Assembly: GCA_025526995.1 (NCBI GenBank)
Contig: JAHLKG010000005.1
Span: 372,001-436,000 of the forward strand
Reading direction: 5' to 3'
DNA length: 64,000 bases
Source: Powellomyces hirtus
Lineage: Eukaryota > Chytridiomycota > Chytridiomycetes > Spizellomycetales > Powellomycetaceae
Shown here: positions 35,843 to 45,957 of the stretch, in pieces
Position numbering within the stretch: the stretch's first letter is position 1
How the letters are laid out: each line of letters starts with the position of its first letter
Translations under genes and position numbers: made by a program
Notes under the pieces: generated by a model
The model's input: the letters and a program-made list of their open reading frames with translations, nothing else
Database searches by the model: none
What the model was told of the DNA's origin: nothing

Positions 35843-38582
35843 ATGAGAAAAAAGTCTAACTGGCGCAAGACGCCTAACCCGTCAAAGCTCGCTCAACATG
35901 AGCAGGATGCAGAGGTCCCTCTTGAGGAGGAGGACTTGGAGTTGTTTGAAGAATATGGAGGCTACACTCGGTTTTTGACACACTTGAACCCGGAGGAATT
36001 GACAAGAAATGAGGTTCTGGAGGGTCCCAACGCCATTATGCGGGCCAAAGGAAGCTTCAAGATAGCGTCGGCTGATTCGGAGGAAGAGCGCGAAGATGCA
36101 GACTCGGACGCTGAAGCTACCTACGAACATCGACCTCGAGTTGTGAAAGCCGAATGGAAGAAGGAAGAGAAGGCTCGATTACCAATTCGTGGTGACGACG
36201 GTATGCTGAAAATGCAACACGTCGTAGTGACACAAGAAACAGGTAAGATATTCCATCTAAGAGATGTGATTCGTGTCTTGTTCGAAGTCTGCTGTGTAAG
36301 ACTTACTCCCGTCCCCCGACCTCTAACCTTCATAGCAAAAGAGAGTGAGGAAGAGAGTGGCGCTGACAGCGAGGACGAGGCGCCGGAACCAACATCCAAG
36401 GCAGCAAAAACGAAGGCGGCAAAGGCTGCTGCGAAGGCTGCGACCACTATGTCAGACAGCCCACAGTTGAAACCAGAAACGTCTGCACCAAAGCCCGAGT
36501 TGAAGACTAGAGCGGAGAGGCTGATCTCAGCCCAGGAGAAGCTCGCAGACATTGCGTCGACCATCATTGAAGATCCGGAGAAGAACATCAGTAACCTCAA
36601 AAATCTGCGTCAGATTGGTGGAGACAAAGATGTCCATGTTCGAAAACTTGCGCTTCTGACGCAGCTCGCCGTGTACAAAGACATCATTCCAGGCTATCGC
36701 ATCCGCCAACTGACGGAAGCTGAGCAGCAGGTCAAGGTCACGAAGGAAGTCAAACGATTGCGGCAATATGAGGAGACTCTTCTGTCGAACTATCAAGCCT
36801 ATCTTCAGGTTTTGGAAAACACTGTTCAAGCAACCGTCAAGTCTGCGGATGAGGCCGACAGCTCCTTGCTGGTTGTCGCCATTCAATGCATGGCCGAACT
36901 CCTTACTACGGTATCTCATTTCAATTTCCGGCTCAACCTAATGACGGCGGTCGTTGCACGCATGACATTGAAGACCCCACCGCAAGTTTCTGCTATCTGC
37001 TGCAATGCCATTTGCACCATCTTTAGCAGCGACGAATCGGGCGAAGCCAGTTTGGAGGCCGTGAAGCTCATTGCTAAAGCCATCAAGGCGAAACACTACC
37101 AAGTCCACGAGGAAGTCTTGAAAACGATGTTGAACTTGCAGTTGAATCAGGATATTGGCGGCGCAAAGAACGATCAGTACAAGAAAAAAGAACGTGCGGA
37201 ACGAGATGGATACACAAACGATCGCAAACGGAAAAAGAACGAGAAGCATGTGTCGCGCAAAATGCGCAAAGTCGAAAGAAGAGACAAGGAGGTGGAAAAG
37301 GAGTTCAAGGAAGCCGAAGCGACATATGATCGTGAAGAAGTTCTCAAACGACACACTGAAACTCTCAAGTTTGTGTTCCTCATCTACTTCCGGATTTTGA
37401 AGAACGCATCAAACTCCCCTTTGCTCCCAGCGGTTCTGGAAGGCCTCGCTCGATTTGCTCATCTCATCAATGTGGAATTTTTCTCAGACCTCCTCGAAGT
37501 ACTGAAGAAGATCTCTTTTGAACAGTACCGGCAATACCTGGAGGGATCCAACGCAGCTTCGACCGATACGCGATCAGCTTTCCACTGCGTCATCGCGGCT
37601 TTCCAATTGTTGAGCGGACAGGGAGAGGCTCTCAATTTGGACTTGAAGGACTTCTACACGGCTATGTACACTCAAATGATGCGACTTCCTATGAATGCTT
37701 CTGCGGCAGTCGCCGTGGCGGGCACATCGAAGGACAGGCAACGACGGTTACAGCGGGTTGCTACTGCCGCGTCTCCTGGAGTCATGCATCTGGAAAGCAG
37801 GTCTGGCAGTGAGATCGAGCTGGCGTTGCAAGGGTTTGAACTTCTGTTTTACAAGAAACGAGCGGTAAGTACTGACTGTATGGACATAATGTCCGCTCCA
37901 TCCATAGACTAATGATGAATCTATTCAAGGTACCCGTTGAGCGAGTTGCCGCATTCGTAAAACGAATGGCCAGTTTGGCGCTTCACCTCCCTCCACATGC
38001 TGTCCTTGCGTGTTTGTCGATCATTCGATCTCTCATCATCGTAAGTGCAGTGCCATCACATCAAATGACAAACATTCCAAGCCGCTCATAGCAGGTTTCC
38101 TCGCCTTTTAGCGTTTTCCCCGCCTTGAAAGTCTCCTGGACGCAGAAGGCCGGATAGGAACTGGTGTCTATCGTCCAATGCTCGAAGATCCCGAGCTTTC
38201 AAATCCCTTCGCCACCAACATGTGGGAACTGTCCTTGTTTCTGCATCATTACCACCCCACTGTCCGCACCATGGCCAAGCACGTTGCTTCGACCGTATCC
38301 ATCACCCAGAAAGGGACCACTCAGGTGGCCAATGTACACAAACCACTACCTGGCAGTCTTGCCGGACCACCACGAGAATTCCTGACGAGCTATGATCCAA
38401 ATCCAAACGCTGCCAGCAGCCGGCCAGAAACATTCCGTCTGACACCATCAGCCGAAATTCCTGGCTCGATAGTAACCGTTCTGAAGCGGAAGCAGACAAA
38501 AGGCATCAAGTACGCCGATGGTCCGACAGCCGTACTCGACAGTGATTTCATGGTAGGATTGAGAAACAAAGTCGGTGCATAA
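35843..38582 (+). CDS. NOC3: Nucleolar complex protein 3 (Noc3)
   Basis: Partner of Noc2 in 60S pre-ribosome maturation and export; in yeast it also has a role in replication licensing. Exons 35843-36242, 36336-37864, 37930-38040 and 38112-38582 encode 836 residues. Features are a basic N-terminus, acidic and lysine/alanine-rich tracts (about residues 70-200), then the conserved Noc3 block (AQEKLADIASTIIEDPEKNI, LRQIGGDKDVHVRKLALL, FKDIIPGYRIR-like KDIIPGYRIRQLT). After this come HEAT-like helices, a strongly basic coiled region (KKNEKHVSRKMRKVERRDK) and a CBF/Mak21-type C-terminal part ending GLRNKVGA. Convergent with the IMPACT-family gene. Confidence 0.92.
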
Positions 38583-38761
38583 TGAGCGTGACGAATGCAG
38601 CACTTTCAGTTTTCGCATATGGCAGGTAGCCATGGGGTCCATGTATTTATTTCTGGTTTCACTTGTCTGTGACGTGGGGGGTGGTACAGTACGAGAATAG
38701 GTACATTCAAAGATTCAGTCACAAACGCATGTAATTTTTTTTGATACGCTATACAACAGCG

Positions 38762-39643
38762 CTATTTTGCATCATTCTTTTCTTTTGCTTGCAGATCAGC
38801 TAACTTTTCGGAAAGCACCGATATGGTGCTATCTCGAGCTCTCAAGAGCCGCTGCGCCTTCTGAAGAGTTAGCGGCGCATAAGATTGCTCGAGAGGTTTT
38901 GATGGTGACGTGGAAGGAGTGCCTTCTAGCATTCTCAACTTCTGTCGGAGTGCATGTATGGTAGCATCCTTCTCATGAAGCTGCTTCTCCATGTGTTCCG
39001 GGGCGAGCTGTAGAGGCAACGGTAGGTTGACAGGTTGTGCGGGTGGAGGAGCAGGCGGAGCGCCTATCCACGCTCCCTTTTTAAGTACATCTTGAGCTAC
39101 ATCTTCAATGTGCGTGAATCTGACAGGTCCCAGCAGCACTCCCCCATACCACCGTGACACCACGACCAGAACATCCACGGCCTGGAACTTATCCATAAGC
39201 TTCAGCAGGCGTCCGCCAGCCCATTTCTCTCCGTCGTCATCGCACCCGCTCACGATTCGAAAATCGTCCGGCCCACTCAAACCGGTCCTTCCCGGTTTAA
39301 GGGCAAGATAGCGCCATGCTCGGACGTTGTGCGACGCGCCTTCTGTTGCTGGAGAATGTGCTATGAGCTGTGACAGGCGTGTGACGTCGGCATCTGAGCG
39401 GATGGATGTGGCGTGAGCGAAAAAGGTGGAGCACCGGTCGAGGATCTTCTTTGATGTGAGGAGGTTGGTCGGGAAAGATGAGAACGATGTTGCAATAAAT
39501 GGTCGAAGGGTGGATTGCACTGAATTTGGCGATTCGGTCTTTCTATCCGCCTTGGATTTTTTCGCATCTGTAGAAAGTTCGTCGCTTCCACTGGGATGCG
39601 ATCGTTTGGTCCCAGTGGATTGCTGTTTTCGATGGGCGTCCAT
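38762..39643 (-). CDS. IMPACT (UPF0029)-family protein with C-terminal coiled coil
   Basis: Single-exon protein of 293 residues. The IMPACT N-terminal domain is visible: FFAHATSIRS, ASHNVRAWRYLALK, DDDGEKWAGGRLLKLM and VDVLVVVSRWYGGVLLGPVRF. In Yih1/IMPACT this domain competes for Gcn1 and so restrains Gcn2. Here the N-terminal RWD domain of Yih1/IMPACT is missing; the first 60 residues are low-complexity and lysine-rich, and the C-terminus adds a proline-rich hinge and a coiled coil (MEKQLHEKDATIHALRQKLRML and later). Since Gcn1 binding is attributed to the RWD domain, Gcn2 regulation should not be assumed. Confidence 0.82.
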   Translation of the reverse strand: MDAHRKQQSTGTKRSHPSGSDELSTDAKKSKADRKTESPNSVQSTLRPFIATSFSSFPTNLLTSKKILDRCSTFFAHATSIRSDADVTRLSQLIAHSPATEGASHNVRAWRYLALKPGRTGLSGPDDFRIVSGCDDDGEKWAGGRLLKLMDKFQAVDVLVVVSRWYGGVLLGPVRFTHIEDVAQDVLKKGAWIGAPPAPPPAQPVNLPLPLQLAPEHMEKQLHEKDATIHALRQKLRMLEGTPSTSPSKPLEQSYAPLTLQKAQRLLRARDSTISVLSEKLADLQAKEKNDAK

Positions 39644-40084
39644 TAGCGCGGGGGGTTTTGTTGTGTAGGCCCGACGAGGATTGACAGCATGTGCGATTTG
39701 AAAGGGAACCTGTCAATATCGACACATCCTAGAAATAGGTTGTCTGGAACTCGATGACAAACAGTCCTTTCGCATCACATCGACAGTAAATCACACCCTC
39801 AGCTCTTTTTACGCAGGAAGAAAAACCAAACCACCGTTGAGAGATCTGTGCATTGTTGGCTTTGCTTTTGATCTGTCAGCTACAGAGAATACTGCATAAG
39901 ACCCTTCTTTCAATTACTGTCACGAGAGGCATCTCGCTTCTTTCGGACTACCAAAAAGTCACGTCGCGTCAGGTCATCTTGAGATCGGTTCTCGCGAAGG
40001 AGAACGCTTGCTCCCTAATTATCACCGCTGAAGATACAGCACCACGCACTGAACTGAGACGTCAACCTTCTTGAACAGTTTGCC
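39644..40084. promoter_or_regulatory. Divergent upstream region, IMPACT-family gene/CDC20
   Basis: This 441-base spacer has no recognisable gene; a 73-codon frame at 39853-40074 has no similarity and is probably chance. Confidence 0.4.
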
Positions 40085-41951
40085 ATGGTCTCGGCGCAGG
40101 ACTTCCACGAGGGTAGAATCCCCGTAAGCCCACAAGTAGCACGAGCCATAGGCACTCCACGTCGCAAAAGCACGGCTGGGAGAATCTCAGCAGCGACGCC
40201 GACCAGGTCTACCCGCATTGACCGACTGCACATTCACAGCGTCAGAACTCCTCCACCGAGTCGAGCTGGATCGGTCGTACCGCCACTCGCTGCTTCTCCA
40301 GCCTCGGTTGCAAATTCAAGATCTCCACGCAACTACTATGGCGCAACCGCCTCCTCCAGTGCACAGCAGTCTCCCCGCCACCCTGTCCTCAGTAGCAGGA
40401 ACACAGATGCATTTTTGAAACACCGTCTTGGAGTTGCTGGTGTGAGCCCCGGCGGTGGTGGGAAACGCGGCAGAGTCAAGGAGCGAATGGTACGCCTTGA
40501 TGTGATTGGGTATCACGCGCGACACGGATTTGCTCCAGCCTTCCGAACTTGTAGAGCGCTGACTCTTCTTTTTTTTCCTTCTTTCGTATTGCAGTATGAT
40601 CGATTTGTTCCCAGCCAAGAAGCAATAGACCGAGCCTCCTCACAATTCAACCTACGAGACAAGACTGACCGGCAGAAACTCAAGACGATGGATCCAGAAG
40701 CGCTAGCGTACCAAGAGCAAGTGGCAAAAGCATGTGGTGTTGCGCTGGATAAAAGAATTTTAGCATTCAATGCAGAGGCACCGACAGCCTCGCGACATGA
40801 TTTGAAGACGTCTTGGAACCGACCTCTTCGGAACCCGAACTCCACAGCAAATAAGCGTCGCGTCAAAACGGAACCGGAAAAAGTGCTTGATGCACCAGGA
40901 CTACTTGACGACTACTACCTCAACCTGATGGACTGGTCTTCGACAAACGTTCTAGCCATTGCATTGGAGAACACGGTCTATCTCTGGAACGGCACTACCG
41001 GCGTTGCGTCACCCCTATGTACAAACCCGCGAGATGATTCTTACATCTCCTCGCTGCAATGGGCTCCAGACGGCAGTCACCTAGCGGTCGGTCTGAGCCA
41101 GGGAGAGATTGAGATTTGGAGCCTTGAAAGCTTGAAAAAAATGCGCACTATGCGTGGTCGCGCTAGTCGCGTTGGCGTGCTGGCTTGGGACAAAAACGTG
41201 CTATCTTCCGGTGCCCATGATGGAAGCATATGGCATCACGACGTACGCTCAGCCAATCACCGTGCAGGCATGCTTTTAACGCATGAATCAGAGGTCTGTG
41301 GCCTAAAGTGGAGACCGGATGGGAACGTGTTGGCAAGTGGGGGTAACGACAATCGTGTCGTCATCTGGGATGCGCGGTCTAGTGTTCCGAAGTTCACCAA
41401 GACTGACCATACCGCTGCCGTCAAGGTATGTGCATAAGCTCGTCCTGATATATGTATTGCAGATTCATCACCTTGTACACCAGCGCTTACGCTCTTTCCC
41501 CTCGGCGCAGGCGCTAGCATGGTGTCCTTGGCAGCTTAACACCCTCGCATCTGGTGGGGGATCCCATGATCGGACCGTTCACTTCTGGAATGCTGCCACA
41601 GGCGGCAAAAATGCATCCGTTGACACGGGCTCGCAAGTAACATCCATCATCTGGTCCACTGAATATAAGGAGTTCTTCACCGCCCACGGATTCCCGAACC
41701 ACCATCTATCCATCTGGAAATACCCCTCCCTAACGAAAATAGGAGATCTGGAAGGACATGAAAACCGGGTGCTTCATACGGCTATCAGTCCTGACGGTCA
41801 GACTGTGGCGACGGGGGCTAGTGATGAGAATCTCAAGTTTTGGAAGATTTGGGAAGCTCGCAAACGGACTGGAAAATGTGCCAAGGGTTCAGATGAAAAA
41901 AGCGTTGAGGATGAGTTGGTCAATGCTTACAAGCGGCTGGCCATTCGATAA
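40085..41951 (+). CDS. CDC20: APC/C activator Cdc20 (fizzy)
   Basis: WD40 co-activator of the anaphase-promoting complex and target of the spindle checkpoint. Exons 40085-40489, 40595-41425 and 41511-41951 encode 558 residues. The C-box is YDRFVPS at residues 136-142, starting exactly at exon 2. A Mad2-interaction motif, KRILAFNAEAP, lies at 188-198 and favours Cdc20 over Cdh1. WD40 propeller hallmarks are LLDDYYLNLMDWSS, NVLAIALENTVYLWN, EVCGLKWRPDGNVLASGGND, LAWCPWQLNTLASGGGS and HGFPNHHLSIWKYPS. The C-terminus ends in an Ile-Arg (IR) tail, which docks on APC/C TPR subunits. All key docking elements are present, so the protein looks functional. Confidence 0.95.
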
Positions 41952-42393
41952 CTGAACATTTCCTTGATGAAAGTAGAAGTGGTAGATTGCAATCGAACAA
42001 TGCTAGCAAACTTTTAATTTTATGCGATGCGCGTCCATCCCTTGAGCAGTTACAACAAATTAAGATTGCGCGCCCTGTTGCGTATTCACTTTGGTCGTTA
42101 GATCCTTGCTGGTCGTTGCCTCGAGGGACCAGTGCCGCCCCGCGGGTGACGCGGACGCGCCGGTCTGCTGATGTCAGCATCTCCGACGGAAGGCCTAAAG
42201 ACACATTCTGGCGGCACTGCAGATCTTCCACCAATGATGAGTAGAGACGTTCTATTTTTAGATTTACACCTTAACCGCTTCCGCGCCATAACTCATGGAG
42301 CCTCCCTGCCGACCTCAAAAATGGGGGACGCAGCCGCGTTTCCGTTTTCTCGGATCGAACTTTCTAACATACTTGCAGCAAAAAAGTGTTTTC
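41952..42393. other. Intergenic region between CDC20 and the GPCR gene
   Basis: This 442-base stretch holds the CDC20 3' UTR and the GPCR upstream region. The GPCR frame is open back to an ATG at 42295, so that part may be coding. Nothing else was identified. Confidence 0.4.
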
Positions 42394-44178
42394 ATGTCCG
42401 AGACGCAAATAAAATGGATAGGGTTGCCTATTCCGGAGCCTGTCACCGATCTGCAGCGTGTTCATCTCACCGTATCGGTAATCGTGCATATTCTATGCAC
42501 TACTGCGGCAGTGTCGAATATTGTGACGTTTACCAGAAGTACGGAGCTCCGATTGGGCCCGACCAAGGTAGGCTGTTTCTGTCTCCCGTGGTGATTGGTT
42601 TCACTAAAAGCTCAAACCTGTAAAATATTCTGAATCTTGCAGTGGCATAACTGGATAATACTTTATATAACTGTCGCCGACCTTCTTCTGTGAGTTTGTT
42701 GTTTTTTAAAACATGGGATCTGTGTTATTCTATTGACGTCTCTTGTTGTTTTCGTTTTTTTTTTTTCTGTTCCACTAGTAATGTATTTCAGTTTGCAGCG
42801 GTTCTGCATCAAATCTCACACGGGGGCTGGTATGGATATAATAACCCACCACATTCCAAAATTAGCTGTTGCTCTTCGGATCGGCCAACATACATAAATA
42901 CAAATAGGTACCTCAGCGACACCTGGTGCCAATTCCAAGGCTTTACATCGGCGCTCGCAGGGTTCATGAGCGTCAATGGGGTGTTTCTGCTGACCCAAGA
43001 ACGGACGCTGACGATCCTGTGGCAGAAGCAGTGGACGGCTGTGCACACCGTGGCGGGGTTTGCGCAGTGTATGATCTTGTAAGAGGAGGTCATACTCTTT
43101 TTTATGTCTTTCTTGTGAGTGGGTTTGAGATGGACTGACGAAAGTTTTGTGATTATGTTTTTAGATCTATCACTTGTGCGTGTTTATATTTTGGAGACGG
43201 CAACCTGTTTGCTCGACAAGAAAGTGGGATTTACTGTAGTCCAGATTGTGAGTGTGCACAACACCGTTGAGGGGCATGGAACACCCCCGTCATTTTCATC
43301 ACCACCACCTAACCCTCGCTCCTCTCTGTGGCCCACTAGACGGCGGCGTCCTCCGCCCGCAAAACAACGTCATCCTTTTGCGGCGGGTATCGAGTTTCGT
43401 AGCCGGGTTCGGTCTCCTCACCAACGTGAGTGTGCTGGCGACCTACGGGATGATCTGGTACTCTGTGCGTAAAACCGCGCGGACCGTCATGTGGCTCAAG
43501 GCGAAAAACAACCATAAAGCCAAGACGACGATGAACAAGAGTGGCTCCGGGTCGTCGTCGACTCACAAGTTGTCGGCGGCACGATTGGGGCCACCCGAGT
43601 TGGGCAACATTAAGAGGAGTATGACCAATTTGAGAGACGATAGGGGTACAAGTGCGCATAGCGTGACGAGACAACATGAAGATGTGGTGGAGGCGGCGGC
43701 AACGGCAAAGACGGCCAAGGAGTCGGCGTCGAAGTTTAAATTGGAGAATGGTGGGTCAGTCATATTGTGAACTGATGTGTGTGGCCTTTGTGATTGACCA
43801 CACCCCCTTTTTTTGTTGCGTCCTTTGCATCATCAACAGAAATTGCTGCCAAAAGCACCGTTGTTGTGTTGGCGTTTATCATTGGGTGGCTGCCGACTAT
43901 CGGGAAAATTATAACGACGGTGATCACTGCCAAGCCAGTGTCGCGAAGGTATGACATGTCCGCCGCGCTCACAGCCATCTCGCCAGGTATGCCGTCAATC
44001 GACTGCCGCACTGTTGCCTCAAATTTAACTCTTGAACCGCATAGGCTTTTTCAATCCAATGGTCAACATTCTCATGGACACTCGATGGAGAACCGCTACA
44101 AAACAGCTACTGCAAGACATTCGGCATGGGTTCAAGAAGCTATCCCCATGGAAGGGCGAGTTGCCATCAGAATGCTGA
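42394..44178 (+). CDS. Seven-transmembrane receptor with rhodopsin-class (class A) GPCR motifs
   Basis: Eight exons (42394-42567, 42643-42689, 42779-42829, 42908-43078, 43165-43247, 43340-43750, 43840-43986, 44045-44178) join in frame to 405 residues. Seven hydrophobic segments occur in order. TM2 has ILYITVADLLLN (LAxAD-like). TM3 starts with a cysteine (DTWC) and ends in ERT, in the place of the D/ERY motif. The second outer loop has a matching cysteine (GIYC). TM6 has GWLP, the place of CWxP, and TM7 has FFNPMVNI, the place of NPxxY. The third inner loop is about 80 residues, Ser/Lys/Ala-rich. The retinal-lysine position, six residues before the NP asparagine, is Ile, so it is not an opsin. 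An in-frame upstream ATG at 42295 could lengthen the N-terminus by 33 residues. The ligand is unknown. Confidence 0.78.
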
Positions 44179-44312
44179 GAAGAAACGGTTGTCGGGATGA
44201 CTGCGAGATGGATTATGGACAGCGATATACCAATTTGTACATTTACAATTCCCTGCGACCTTTCGCTAATATCTGAGCTCAGACTACTGACAAATGCGAT
44301 GCGTGCTGTGAC

Positions 44313-45516
44313 CTAAGATGTTGGGTGTCTCAGCAGGGCTTCATTTGTGACTTGGAGTTCATCCAATTCCGGTCCGACTTCAGCGAGGGCTTCGTAAGCT
44401 TGCTATAAAGGTGGAAAAAGAAATGTGAACAACATGCACGGTGGCCAAGCGAGATAGCGAGGAGCGCCCGTACCTTGAAGTACGCAAGCTGGACGGCAAC
44501 GAGATCCGCAATGTTTTTCAGAGGCTCGGGGTTTTCTACCACTGCCTTCATCTTACCCATGGCGTCATCCACGGCTGCCACAAACTCATCTTCGGCAGTC
44601 TCCATCTCCTGACGGACAGCGTCAACGTGTTCCGGCTTGGCAGCCTTCAAACGCGCGCGGCAAGAGTCGTATGTCAATCGCACGGATTGGACGTTTTTGC
44701 GCGCCCTCATGGCATTGGCGACGGTTTGCGCAAGCATCTTGTTGACCGGCTGGTGGAACTTGGTGACTGCTTCCGCGTCCTGTTCCGCAATTGCTGTCAG
44801 ACTCTTGTAACGGCGATCTGAAAACTACGTTTTGGACATACCATTCGAAGACGAGCATTTCCAACCTTCTCCTCGACACCGGCAAACTTCTTCAACGCCG
44901 CCCCAATCGGCTCCTGAGTGCCCATATCCTCCGCCGCCAAGATAGCCGCACGCGCAAATGCATGAGCCAAAGAAGGTGGGATTTCCTCACGGTGTTTAGC
45001 ACCACCACCAACGGGGGAGTTGACGCCGGCGGCGCGCGCTCCCGCAGCAGCGAGGGAGGTGGCGCGGTCGCTGACGGTGGTGGCGAAATCAAAGACGGTT
45101 TCCGTCAATGGGGGCTCGTAGTCGTAGTGGGGCAGGGTGAAGTTGCGGGAGATTTTGGCGAGGTTTTCGTGCATTGTTCGGATTTTGTCGACTTTCTACT
45201 CCCTAATCATCAGCTCTGAATTCAGCGTTTCATATTTTCTCTTTCACCTGTCGTACCAATTCCAATTCTCTGTACTCGGCAGGCAATTCAGTCACGTCTC
45301 CGGCATTTCCCATTCGTTCTTTGGCATACTATCAAGCAGCACAGAAAAGACGAAATGGTTCATATAAGGGTGGCAGATAGGGGCTGAAATAACGCCAAGC
45401 AATCATACCTGCTGCATCTGCGAGAACTGCTTTCCGACTTGCGAGCCGAGAGGTTTGAGCTTGTCTCCAAAGTTGGAGAACACGCTGGCGAACTGTGCGG
45501 CGGGATTTCCGGCCAT
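44313..45516 (-). CDS. BAR-domain protein (GVP36/BAR_2-like)
   Basis: Crescent-shaped membrane-curvature protein. Exon 1 (45516-45409) gives MAGNPAAQFASVFSNFG and exon 2 (45195-44842) KVDKIRTMHENLAKI, then LPHYDYEPPLTETVFDFA and AAILAAEDMGTQEPIGAALKKF. Exon 3 (from about 44818 to 44474) carries RRYKSLTAIAEQDAEAVTKFH, NAMRARKNVQSVRLTYDSCRARLK and a long helix; exon 4 (44402-44313) ends LLRHPTS. The order of helices and LPxYD motif fit the BAR_2 family (yeast Gvp36, a Golgi/endocytic protein). The exon 2 to 3 junction would need an intron of only 17-41 bases to keep frame; this is either an atypical intron or a one-base sequence error. Tandem with, and downstream of, eIF5B. Confidence 0.8.
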
Positions 45517-45957
45517 AATGGATACTGTCTTCGTTTTGATTGTGAGTGACAGAATGTGATTAGTGAAGATCTGCGAAGCAGCAAGCACGAACTAGAGGCG
45601 TGCGCGCAGTTGCGGCAACGATGACGTTGGGTGTCACGATAGCAACTGCTTGTGTGACAGGAACGTGCACTTGAATTGATTAAATATCGATACATTCAAC
45701 AACTGCTCGTAACAGACATATGGAATGTATTTAGAAATTATGGACGGCAATGAAATGGGAAGGATGCGCCACGTTGGAGCGCTGTCCTGTTCTATGTCGT
45801 GATGATACTTGGGCGATGCGATCAAGGCCAAAAGTAGACTCGTGCGTAAGCTCGTCGCAACGACAGATGATTTTTGAGGCCGCGTCGGGTCGAGCTTGAG
45901 CAGCCGTTGAGACTTGTTTCCCAAAGCAGGTTTCTAGTACTGGCGCTTAGCACCTTT
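45517..45957. other. Intergenic region between eIF5B and the BAR gene
   Basis: This 441-base stretch holds the eIF5B 3' UTR and BAR gene upstream region, both on the minus strand. No gene was seen. Confidence 0.4.

Noticed and set aside
42100..42240. GC-rich stretch considered as a tRNA gene
   Set aside because: No cloverleaf, A-box or B-box could be traced.
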